DNA of 64,000 nucleotides from assembly GCF_947623445.1 (NCBI RefSeq), contig NC_135241.1, forward strand, positions 3,474,501 through 3,538,500. The letters are read 5' to 3'. The notes under the pieces were generated by a model. It was not told the DNA's origin. It worked only from the letters and a program-made list of their open reading frames with translations, and did not search any database. Positions within the stretch are counted from its first letter, which is position 1. Each line of letters starts with the position of its first letter. The stretch comes from Clavelina lepadiformis (lineage: Eukaryota; Chordata; Ascidiacea; Aplousobranchia; Clavelinidae). This document shows positions 39,898 through 51,700 of the stretch, one piece after another. The position numbers and the translations under genes are program-made.

Positions 39898-42224
39898 CTA
39901 AGCTAAACAACGATCGCATAAACAGGGATGGTTGCCACAAGAACAATGGTGGGGCAGCGTGGGAAATGGCTTCCTTGGTAGAGAAAGGCAAGTGAACCCG
40001 ACACCAGTTCGAAGTAAAACGAAAAATAAGATTGTAATCACCATAGCAACTAGACCAAACGTGAGGAATATCCAAGGAAAAGATTCTGAAAAATAGGTTT
40101 GTTAAATATCTAAGGGGATACTTAATAATTTTATTGTTGAAAGATCTTTACCTTCCATCTGATCTGGCACTACAACGATGTCAGAAGATCTGTTCTGAGA
40201 TGTCCCTCGGATGCTGTAGCTTGTGAACCGAATAGCTCCGTCTTCGGGATAGATGGTGTAGGATGTAGTGCCTTCTTGGCCTTCTAGAAGGTAAATGGGA
40301 CCAATAACTCTCATAAATTCATCAGCGTTGTCCTCGTCTGTGACTGATCTTTTTTGAAGTGTAAGGCATCGTCGAACGGAAGCGCTGTTGCTGCAAATCT
40401 GAAACAATACGGATGTTAAGATTGCCAACAGTTGGTTCACGTAAGGTAGATTTATAGAAGTACTTGAGTCTGGTCTTCCGTGCAAATTTTGATGCGAATA
40501 TGGATGAAGACTTCATTGCAATAAGCAACCCTCGGTAACTGGAATGATATACATGCTGATTGCCCATTGTTCTCGAAGCCAGCCGACATATGAAATGCAA
40601 AGTCAGCATTGGTTGGGCACCTACGAATGTACCGGTTGTAACAAACTGTCCAGTACTTGTGGGGAACTTAAGGCTTACCCGTCTAATGCCAGATTGACAA
40701 CTCGTGGCTTAGAGGGGTGAGAGTCGCAAGACAGAAACAATTCCTGGATGGTTGACGTAAGAGGTGGCAATCCGGGATTGAAGAAAGGCGACTGAAAATT
40801 GACACGCAAAGTGCGAAAGGAAAGTTTCGGAACAACAACGAAGGTCACTTACCAATAGTTGTGCTTCTACGGTAAGGTGAATGGTTTCCCCAACCGTATA
40901 AATCGCGCCTTCAGAAACGCTGTAGATTGATGGACATTGAACTGGGCAGGAGGCAAGCTTGCAGAGTTGAGAGAGAACCCTGAATTTTCCGTTTCTGGTA
41001 AGAACGTAGCCAGACGTTGGCTCGATTCTTGAAAAAAATTATCGTGGGCTTTATAGTAGTAATCCAAAGATGTGACCATAGTGACGCCTGCATACTAACA
41101 GTGGCTGAAGTGATGTAACAATTTCATAGTCGTTTTGGTATCTGCATTGAAAGTCAAGGATTGGAACAGGCATATCAAATTGGGAGCCAGGAACCTCGCG
41201 GTTAATCCAAAGGCGATTGCTAAAAGTGATGTACTGATCGTTGAGTTCGATGGATGTTCCACATCTAGTAAAAGGCAAGGGGATGCTTAAGACGTACTGG
41301 TCGCCTTGGAGAAAAGCTGTAAGAAATGGTGCGATGAGTAAAAAGGAGCCGGCAATTAATATGCAATGATTTTCAGCAGTAACCTTTGCATTTCTCTTCT
41401 AAAGCTTGATCAAAAGTCGGTGAAACGTAGATGTAGCTATTACGGACACCCTTGTCAAACTCTCTGTAGAAATCTTGCAGAACTTCAATTACGATTTCAG
41501 TGGCATACGCTTCAATGAATGGAACAGCTGTGTGAAAGTGTTAGGAAGATTCGTAAAGTGACAACGCCAAACCAACAAGGAACTCGTACCAATGCTGCAA
41601 TTGTTGCCGATGAAACCCTTCTCGCTGACGCAATATCTTCCCCCTTCATGTCTGCAAGATTCAAAACAATTGCAATCGCCCAAGCACGGGTGTTCGTCGC
41701 ATGGACTCACCGGGACCGGTTCATCGCAGACTGGTCCAGCGTATCCAGGAAAGCACTCGCACCTGGCGACAGAGGTTAAGTGATTACAGCGTGGAGTCAC
41801 TAAATTCAGGCATGAAAGCCGGACGGTACCTAAAGCTACCCGCCGATCCCGGGGCACACACTCCGAAACCGCAATCGTCATTATTTTTGCACCGAAACGT
41901 CGCTCTTACATCCCTGCATATTGCACGTCCAGTTCTGAAAAAGATAATGAATTAAAGGCAAGTGTCTACGGTACACAACCTACATATTATAACATAACCT
42001 ACATTTTACTGACGTGACACTTGTCAACATGACAAGGCTTGCCACCGCAATCAATTGCCCTGCTGCCGCTGCCAGCTCCATAAGCCACGCCGTTGAGGTA
42101 GTTCAGGCAAAATATTGCCAATATGACAGATCTGTTTACGTTCCACTGTTAATTTCAGGCATCTGCTTCATTTTTATAACCATGAAGTAGGGCTTACTTA
42201 CCGTATAATTACGCTGCTGTTCAT
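39898..42224 (-). CDS. EGF-like / ZP-domain transmembrane protein (11 exons, 545 aa)
   Basis: Minus-strand exons: 42202-42224, 42003-42131, 41830-41934, 41590-41762, 41384-41527, 41100-41316, 40853-40994, 40679-40791, 40464-40620, 40152-40398, 39898-40085. All phases chain to one 545-aa frame. The signal peptide covers residues 1 to about 26 (MNSSVIIRSVILAIFCLNYL). Cys-rich segments follow, including CKNNDDCGFGVC. The EGF-like region (86-143) carries CECFPGYAGPVC and CDEHPCLGDCNCF. The ZP domain runs from about 145 to 470 with IPLPFTRCGTSIELNDQYIT, DFQCRY, LFLSCDS and GCPTNADFAF. A dibasic KR (417-418) is a candidate cleavage site. One membrane span is at about 488-508. The cytoplasmic tail ends HHCSCGNHPCLCDRCLA. 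ZP domains polymerise into extracellular filaments, and in ascidians such EGF/ZP proteins include vitelline-coat components. The egg-coat role here is inference. The use of the 105-nt intron 40995-41099, rather than readthrough, is what keeps the frame. Confidence 0.88.
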
Positions 42225-44018
42225 TTCGTATAAAATAAAAGGCATTAAAGCGAAAGAAAATTAAGAAAAAAAAACCTACTCGAAAGGAACAAAATGAAAA
42301 CTGAAACACTCATAGCTGTTGGCTTAGAGAAGTGCATACTCTGGAAGGTGACGTATGCCGGTAAATGAGGCAATCAACGCCGCCCCCGTGTTGGCAAGCA
42401 GCGCAATATATGAATTAAAGTGATTATTAAATCTTCGCATTAAATTCGATTATTAAATCTTTGCTTCGTTGTAGCAAAATAATCGAAGTAAATATTCGTG
42501 TTTGCATCATATCATTCTTAAAACCTTTACCTGTTACACATCTATTCATGAAGCGATTTCTTTATACACCAATTTTTGTAACAGTAATTTCTTTGATTTG
42601 AACTGTTGTACTCGACAAGTACTAACATAAAAGAAATTATATATTCACTACTCTAAAGTTGTAAAGTTTCGTTTTATTAACTTTGTAACATTTATTTGCG
42701 TAATATTAATGCCGTCCCAAAGACAAAGAAAAGGATGCATGTATTCAAAACTGGACGAAAACGATTTTGCTGAATTAGATTTAATTATACTTTTTTTCAG
42801 ATCTGGTGTATACCTTACTTTTTTTAGGTTAAGGTATTTCCAGGGCGTTTCATGTACTCTTACATGAAATTTATGGCAGCTTTGCTTTTCCATTTCTTAG
42901 TTTTTCGACCGGAAAATGTCCAGTCTAAAATGTCTTTTTAATTAAAAGTAGGTTATAGCAATGTTGTCCAACTGTCCTGGTATAGACCATGAGTACTCAG
43001 ACTTACGGTTATACTTTATTGAAGTGCGACTACATCGCCAAAACAAGCTCGTCTTAAAGCAAAATCTTTAAAAAGCTGCATGCAGTTAATAAATCTACCA
43101 ATGCTTTACCCGTGTTTGCTAGTATTAGATTATATCACTAAATTCTGACCTAGGTCAGTCGTTTCCAAATTCATACAGGTACGTCCTCACACGCATGACG
43201 CCATTGAGAACGAAGGCTTACGCTCCATTCCAGTACAGCATATAGACAACAGAACTTTTGCGTTTAGAGTTGCATAATGTCTAAATGGATAACCAACATT
43301 TGATGACAATCTTCAGTCTGCATTTTGCATCAGTACATAGATGGTCCAAGCTCTATAGCCTACCGACACCGTATATACTATGCTTTTCTAATCCCAAGCC
43401 TGTCGTGATTTTAAAGTTGCCAAGCATTTATGCCTATAGACTTTATTGACTATGGCGGCTAAAGATTGTGACGAAAAAACAGCAACGTTCCATTTATACT
43501 TTCCCTAAATGAAAAATCACCGTATCTAAAGTAGCTTCTGACCAGTCTTACTATATTCATTGCGGAAAGTACCATGCCGGTCATTTTGATATAAAATTTT
43601 GAAATGGTGGTATGGTGTTAAAGATCATGTTTCTACATATTTCAAGCAACTGCGATAGGTTTGATGTGAACCATAAATACATGCTAATTGGAGATTAAAT
43701 ACCAACTATACTTCTTTCTATAAGTAAAACATTTTTTAATCTTGAACTTGCAACTGCACAGTTATTATTTAGGAACTTTGGTGGTATATTTGGAACCTTG
43801 CTTTCTTGGTATAATTGCCCTTATGGAGGAACATTTGAAGTTTTATAAAGACTATTAACGGCTAAGCTAATCCGGAATTCTAATAAAGTTTAAGCGTTAG
43901 TGTTTTCCTATTTTTGAACGGAAAGAAGTTTCTCGTTTTGAGCCTCTAGTCCTAAAACGCCTTGCACGTTCATTCATGAAAGCCTTTATTGTTACTCAAT
44001 TAAGTCCTTGTTAACAAA
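42225..44018. other. spacer between the two ZP loci
   Basis: No coding exon recognised. Contains the presumed promoter of the ZP gene just above 42224. The minus-strand frame at 42648-42893 has no family features. Confidence 0.4.
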
Positions 44019-45712
44019 TCAACAAAAGAAATCAACATATCGAATTAAAATGTAAGAAAACCACCAAAGAAACGAAATGAACAATAATTGCCAAAGAAAG
44101 ATTAACAGGTAAATAATGAACGTAGCAACCGTACGAAAGAGATCGACCGCGTAGCTCATCGAAGGAAAAACACCTGCAATTGACAAGAACCTGTGTTTCG
44201 GTAGCGCTGTTGCTGCAAAACTGTGGTATAGGTTTGTCAGAACTTGTCTTGTCTTGTCAGAACCAAAGTCAAATAATAACTTGGTAAATTAAACCTCGGT
44301 TTGGGCTTTCACACAAGTTATTATGCGAATGTGAATGATGACCTCCTGGCAATGAGGTACCCGTGGAACCTGGAATGATATGCATGCAAACTGGCCATTG
44401 TTTATCAAACCAGCCGTAATATCAAGAGCAAATCCAGGATTGGTTGGACATCTATAAACAATTTATTGAGGTATTTCATGTCTGGGAGTAAATGAACATT
44501 AGACAGGGGAGTTGCGTTACCCATTTAATGTCAGATTTGCAACTCTAACCGCTGATGAATTAGAGTCACATGACAGGAACAATTCGTCAATGGTTGAAGT
44601 CATGTTTAAGCTGGGTTTGACGATCGTCGACTAAGAAAGCAATTTACAATAATTCAGTACAAAAGTTTTAACACTTAAAACGAAAAAACTGACCAGTTGT
44701 TGTTCCACACTTTGTAAAGGGCAACGGGATGGTGACAACGTAATGACTGCCTTGGAGAATAGCTGTAGAAATAACAGTTGGACTGTAAAGTTGGGGTGTA
44801 AAAACGTGGAAAGTTACGATAAAGATTCCAGCAACCTTTGCAGTTTTTTTTTTTATCTAGGGTGCCATGATAAGTCGGTGAAACATAGATATAGCTGTTG
44901 CCGATGCCCTGGTCAAATTCTCTGTAAAAATCTTGCGAGACACTAATGACGATTTCAGTAGCAAAGACGCCAATAAAAAGAGCAGCTGTGAAAGACGAAA
45001 CGTAACGTATTTAGCGTCACAAATGTAAAATTGACAACATTGGATTCCTACCAAATTTGCAGTCATCTCCTATATAGCCCTTTTTACTGACACAAAATCT
45101 GCCCTTTTCATGTTGTTTAGATTCAATGCAATCGCAGTGTCCTATGCACGGGTGTTCCTCGCATGAATTAAGCGGTTCCGGCTGGAAGCAGGTCGGCCTG
45201 GCATGTCCCGACAAAGATTTGCACCTGTTAATCGCAATCGCTAAGATCCTGGTTATTCCGCAGATGCAACAGTGATATCGCGTTACCAGGAACTTCTTGC
45301 TAAATCCGAGACATGCTCTTCGGATTTGCATTTTTCATCACTGCTGCATCCCGACGTAGCTTCCGGGGTATTACTTACCACATGTCCGGTGCTGTTAAAG
45401 GTGTGGTTTGCTGGTTGATACCAATGTGGCAATTGTAATTCATAACTTTCTAAATGCCTTTACCTTTCATTGACTTGGACGTAACATTTGTCTACATGCA
45501 GGGCAGGGCTTGCCCTCGCAATCGCGTATTTCGAATTGACAGCTGCCAGTCTCATACGCCACGACGCTGAGTTCGTTCAGGCAGACCACCATCAACATCA
45601 AAGACCTATATTTACAACAAAATACATTGCACTGTAGTTACACATTGTTCAAGTCGTAATAATTTCAATGTCCACCATCGTTCACTCACCATATAATTCT
45701 GCTGGGCTTCAT
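44019..45712 (-). pseudogene. decayed paralogue of the EGF-like/ZP gene
   Basis: Homologous exons on the minus strand: 45690-45712, 45464-45605, 45287-45391, 45052-45224, 44836-44985, 44694-44762, 44521-44630, 44295-44451, then a fused remnant from about 44227 to the stop at 44019. Exons 1, 3, 4 and 9 have exactly the lengths of their partners in the gene at 39898-42224 (23, 105, 173 and 157 nt). Damage: exon 2 has an apparent 4-nt insertion (a CCTG duplication near the CxGKPC motif) that shifts frame to an early stop. Exon 6 is cut from 217 to 69 nt. Exon 7 (ZP-N end) is absent. Most of exon 10 is gone: only CSNSA then 20 bp separates it from the membrane exon. Signal peptide (SLMLMVVCLNELSVVAY), EGF-like region (CEEHPCIGHCDC) and ZP-C motifs (CPTNPGFAL) remain readable. 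A short secreted product cannot be excluded. Confidence 0.8.
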
Positions 45713-48700
45713 TCCACAGAAAACAAAAAGAACTTAAATTTAAAAATAACATTGTACAAAGAAAACTACTTGAAAGAAACAAAATGAAAACTGATAAACT
45801 TTACGCAAAATCGGTTTAAGAAGTTTCCATTCCAGAATGCGAAATGTGCGAGTTAAATGGGCAATCAACGCAAATTCTGATTGACAACTTGCAAAGATTA
45901 GTTACTTCCGTTGTTACGTCTCGTCTTTGTAACAAACTAAGCCTTCAGCAACTTAATCCTGCTTCAAATACCGTTCTTTAAGCTTCATTGTCCAAAGTTT
46001 TATTTTTCCAGATTTACAACATTGGTTGTTGTTTTATCATGAGAAATTTCGAAGTAAAAATAAGTTGGTTTAGTCGAGCATCGCTAGTCTAATACTATAT
46101 CGTTGGAAAAATCAAACGTTTAGTATTTTTGATGATGTGTAGTTATGTCTAGCATATAACATTTATATGTGCTTTATGTTATCAAAAACCTTTTGGATTT
46201 TAGTTTAGTTTTTGATACACGAAATTATAACAATGAGATCCGATTGTCACATAAACGCTAGGATTGTGCCAAATTAAACAAAAACGGATTTGTGAGAAAA
46301 GAAATAGTAAATACTAATATTCGTTCGAATCCAAATCTGCTCACTTTGCTTATTTCGCTTCATCAGAATGCCTGCGACAAGCAAAGAAACCATCCTAAAA
46401 CTTGTCGTATTGTTAGTACATGAAAAAATCAGTCTGTTTTTTGCTTACATTTCTTGCAATCATTCTGTTTTTACGGTCGATCATATACAATGGAAATCTT
46501 AAAAAACTTGCTGTTGGTTTCTTACTTCATTACAAATAAGAAATTTGGTACAAATCTGCTTGCAAGACTTGGGTTTGTGAAAATAGTAAAAATGCTCGAT
46601 ATTCATGTGTAATATTCCGAATCGGCACATACCTAATAAAATCGCCCAGGGTTTACCAAATACCGAATAAAATTGACCACAATAATCTGTTATATAGGAA
46701 GCTGGAATTGAAAATAGTTTTTCAAGCCAGCTATGTCACGTTAAAAGCAAATCTAAGACAGAGTTTGTTTTGTGGCGTAAATTTGTTCGCTTGGAATAAA
46801 ATTGAAAATGGTTCCCATAGCGTTAACAACTGTAAGTCTCTGTAAAGTTCAAGTTCCGAAAGTTGTCAAATGTCAAAATAATGAGCTTATGTCTTGTGTC
46901 CTGCGGTTGTTACCCAATAAGTGTTCGAACGAGTGGTCATTGAGACCGGTTCCAAGACACTTCGGAAACGGCTGATGCAATTTTGCTCTTACTTGGCAGA
47001 AGTGCTCTTTCTAGAACGGATCGATCTCGAATCGACCTGATTTGAGTTCCGGGTCCTTTAGTGATGATTATAATTCCATATTTGGATTTTCAACATTGAA
47101 TCCCGTATTGGCCACCGTTCACATCAATGTACATGTCATCTTGTGAGGTGGCGGTAATTTTGTGGATGAATTTAATTTAATTTTGTGGTAAAGACTCTTT
47201 ACGAAACAAAACACCTTAACACTTGATAAAAGCGCATTCAATGCTATTCGATTATTTATTCGTGCAGGATCATAAGCGGATTAGTTCTTGTGTTACTCGA
47301 TACACAAAGATATTATTTGTCACTTGTATCATTTTGCTATATTAGCAAATTGCTTAAGCAGCAATAAATAGATTAGTTTGTCATAAATATTATATGGCTG
47401 ACTTGATTGGGAGCGACAGGCGCCAAAGTGCTATCACTGGAACGGTTTGAGCGTTTCTGTAATTACATGGGCTGTTAAAAAAGGTGCTTGCGTTTGACTT
47501 GTTCAAACCTTATGGCAAAGCTAGCTTGCGATGATTCAGTTCCTTGGGCCGTATTATTACATACGTGAAAGCCAATGATTACAAACGTTAAGTATTTAAT
47601 GAAGTTTATTCGTGCTGTTGATGCGATGAACTTGGTACAGAAAATTATAAGTTGTCGGGTCTTTACAGTAATGATACCTTGTTCTTAGAGGTAACTCGTG
47701 GCTGTAGCTATTTCTTTAAATATGGATTTTCATTCTTACCTACAGCGAAGACAGTTTTGTCCCAAAAACGATTTTATGGCTAAAAGCAAAAATATCAGTC
47801 ATTGTTTCTTTTGGCGATTGCGGTTAGATTCCCGTCTGGAAGAGATTCTATTACAGAAATTGCAGTTAAACTTGATTTAAACGTGATTCTTTATCCGAGA
47901 ACACTTAGTAAAGCTACATCGACCTGATAAAGATGATCTGCCATATTGTGTGTGTTATGAGGTTTGCCGTGGTAGTTTATCCCGTCACGACGAAGCGTGT
48001 CTATATTGCGCTTGTGCAAAGTTTATTTTGTTGAACGACAAGACCAGCGTCACGTCGGCAGGTATTCGCAAAGTTACATAAAAGATATCAAAGTCTACCT
48101 CACAGCATTAATAAGGGCGGATAGTTAGGAAAGGTACACAGCTTGTCGGTGAAGAACCATTTGCCTTAATATGGATGTTTTTCATTAGCGAATTAACAAA
48201 TAGCAGCAGAAAAGGTAATTGTTTACGTAATATTTCCCCAAGCGATTTTTAAGTGACGCAGGCAGCGGACAGTATTGCGTGACGATGCGGTCATAATCAA
48301 CCATCTTTAGTATTTGCAACCGGTCTCGAGAACACGAAAACAAGTCGTTGACGGTCCAAACATCCGCAATACCCTTTAGCCTACACCAACCACGCGTGGC
48401 CTTAATATTTATCGATTGCATCAAATTACAGTAATGTGGCAGTTATGGTTTCTTTCGTTTATATTTAGTTGATGATTTGTTTTGAAAATCTATTACATCC
48501 GCCGCTAAGGCCAGCAGCTCAAGACGAGCCAGAAATTGCGTGCTGTTTTGCTACATTGCGTCAACGTAGTGTGACGTAATGAACTTGACCTTGCATTTTT
48601 GGCGGGATTCTTGAGTGAAGAACCGAGTTATTGTAAGATTCTTCACTTATCAAGTTATACACAAGTTAAGTTCAATAAATGTTGTTGTTCAATAAAAATT

Positions 48701-51700
48701 TAAAGCTATACGCTTTTCATTAACCTTTCTCGCTTTTAAACGAACTATAATTATCAGTAAAAATACCACTTTTTGAGCCATAATTACAATGAGAAAATTC
48801 CGGTTCACTTATGTAAAGGATTATTGTATGTGAAGAAAGTAACCAACATTAGTCGGCTGTTTTCGAACTAAAATTTAATTTCCGCCATCTTCTTTTAGAC
48901 GCTCAAGTGAAATTCCAGTGGTTTTTTTCATACACTTCATTTTATTGTTTCGTAAAGTCAAGGCACTGCTAACGCGTACGCAATTTTATCCGCTAGCTAT
49001 ATATAGAACCTACGGCTTATAACGATGTCGCGACGAATGCCATTATCATTGACTTTGAAGAGCGGTAGGTTGGCGAAGAGTTTAGAACCGGAAAAACTCT
49101 TTTCATCTGCTGTTAATGGGAAAGCTAAGCTAGCGGTTCATTTCTACCTTTACAATGAAGTTGTCGACTGAGGAAGACAGACACCTTACATAAGAGATAA
49201 CGAGAACAAAGACCTTGCCTGTTGCGGCGATCAGCTGTTTTTCCCCAGGTATCTTGTCGCGTGTGCATTGCGGGTTGTTACCATGCAAAAGATAAATTTT
49301 AAGATAATAGGTTTGTTTCCAACCATTTTTGTGCTATTACTTACACCTGTTCGACTTAATTGCCTGTCGAGTTGGTATCGAGAACAGGGACGAAATTGTG
49401 CGGACAGAATTATGATTAACTTGTGTCTTATACTTTTATTCGATTGAGCTTGTCTAAAATTACATAATAACAACATAAATCCTTCAAGTATCCTTCTGGG
49501 TTAAGTTAAAGTATATATTGTAAGATATTCCAGCCAGGTTTCAACCCGACAAATGATGTTTGAGAAAGAAAGGGACGCAAATTATATTTTAAGGTTGTTT
49601 CCACATTCACCTAATTAAATATGTAATTGCGTCAACCGCTGTTGGCATAAATTAGGTATTGACCACTCACGGTTAACAGTATTTTCTGGCTATCTAACTG
49701 CAGTTTTGGTATTTTAACCAAAAAAGTACATTTACTTGTGGTATAAGTTCCACTATAGCAGTCTTTTGTGAATCTAATGCGATAATATGAAATTCTCTGA
49801 GTCGTTAGGTTTGTGTAAAGTGCCCTGTTTGATCTATGACGGATACCTGCTGTATTTTAATAGCCTACATCATATGCTCTTATAGTTTAGGCTTGGCCAA
49901 ATAAATGTCATTCGTTGGTAACAGAAGACGCAGATTTTAGTTGACGTTGCATCAAGCTTTATTTTAGGTCGTGTTAAATTGAGTGTTTCTATTGATGGTT
50001 TTCAATAATGGTTCCAGTGAATCAACCTCGCGAAGCCAAAATTGTCACTGCGACAGAAGAATGTTTGCTGTTTCGACCAAATTCCATTTTGGCACGTTTA
50101 AAAGTATCTTGGCGAGTGAAGTGACATCTTCCGCAATTTTTCCCTTCGGACTCTTGTCAACTTTTAAGAGAAAGAGAAACTTCTTCTCAGAAAACGTACG
50201 CGGCTTATGTGTGACTTGGAAGCGTTTTAGTTTCCCGAATAGGGTACCGGCACTTTCCCACGTACATGACCACGCAGCAATGGTTCATATGGTGAAATAG
50301 CCGACGGAAAGTTTCGAAAAACTTTGTGACATAACGTTTCTTCAAGCATTGTCAAAAAGAGCCTAAATTAGTCAAGGCAGTTTTCGGAAAACCGCATTTG
50401 GTTATCTCTTTCTGGCCATGTGTTCTAAAATAGCTGAAGATAAATAGCTTTTTTTCTCGAGAATATGCTGGAACTTCCGTAAGAACAATGGAATTGCAGG
50501 CTTATTGTGTACATAGACAACATTGTTCACTGTTTCGTTGTAGTTTGTCATCTGCTGACGCATCCGCCGCCAACGCGCCATGCGCCGTCTAAATGTAAAC
50601 TTACGGAAAATTAACTGTTTCAGGAAAAGACGACAATTGAGAAGAGCAGTCAGACTTGCTGGAAACTTTATAAGCAGTGACGTATGACTTAAAGCAAACA
50701 GCCTGGAACAAAGGCCTTAACTTTATTGTTAGCATTAATCATATTTATAATGTTATTTGATGCCTTGCATTTCATAACGAGTCCTTGTTTACTACGTGTC
50801 GGGTTCTAGTATGACGTATTTTACCCCATTGACGCGGCCAAACCATTATTTCGACTTCTCATTACACCACTACCTTGCGGCGCGTTACAGTAGTACGGGC
50901 AGAGAACAATGGCAATTTGAGTTTGCTGTTGGCGGGTGTATGCGTGTCGTATTATATTGGACAAACTTCAATGTTTACAGTAAGTTTTAGTGCAGCCTTT
51001 TTACGACTTTCAATAAACGATTACCAGCACTTAGGGCTTAAATTATTTTTACACATTTGCAGTTCAAAAGCGGTAAGGTGTTGCAGTAAGCGGCAGAATT
51101 GATTTTACTTCTGTGTAATTTTTCTACCGTCCATCCAGCTGTTTTTGAACATTTTTTTCTAAACATCACACTTGGATTACGTTGGATTATCATCGAGAGT
51201 TGACAAGCACAAAAGTGTTTTTAACCTGGATTAGGCCCACCTTGAAGTTTCTAAAAGCTTAATTTCGTGGATTTTAACGTCGTTTTACGGTACGTATACA
51301 GTATGCTTTATGGTTGCTTGTCTGTGATATTATTTGTAGCTAGTTTTCATCTGCTGTTCATGTATTTTTATATCGTGCACTGCATGAAGCAAGTATTAGC
51401 GTCGAAAGCATTTATATTTATAGCATCTAGTGCTATATCAAGTGGAATGGTGACGTTGTGAGTTGCCTGCATTTCAGCAAATGCTTATAACTCCTTCTTG
51501 TGGTTGATTATGTCGTTTTTTGCTCCGTAATTGCATGACTGCGATCGCACTTCAGTTTTATAGGGTCTCATATTTACAGCCTAATCTCGTTTACTGTAAT
51601 ATAGGCCTGCAGTGTATGTTGTTAGCAATTATCTGTGCTCTATACAGGCTACCTCATTTTAGCGTAATGTTGTTTGAATGGATTTTTGTGAATTGTCCTG

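Noticed and set aside
40867..41079. Minus-strand frame VTMVTSLDYYYKAHDNFFQESS inside the ZP gene, which would imply a frameshift between exons 6 and 7
   Set aside because: With a 105-nt intron (gttagt donor at 41099, ttaccag acceptor at 40995) all eleven exons join in one frame. The joined reading also fits the ZP linker better.
42014..42131. Alternative donor at 42013 (CAC|gtcagt) for exon 2 of the ZP gene
   Set aside because: It gives phase 0 and a stop 17 codons into exon 3. The gtaggt donor at 42002 gives the phase that keeps the frame and matches the paralogue.
49983..50300. 105-codon plus-strand frame
   Set aside because: No recognisable domain, no splice-consistent neighbours, composition like surrounding non-coding DNA.
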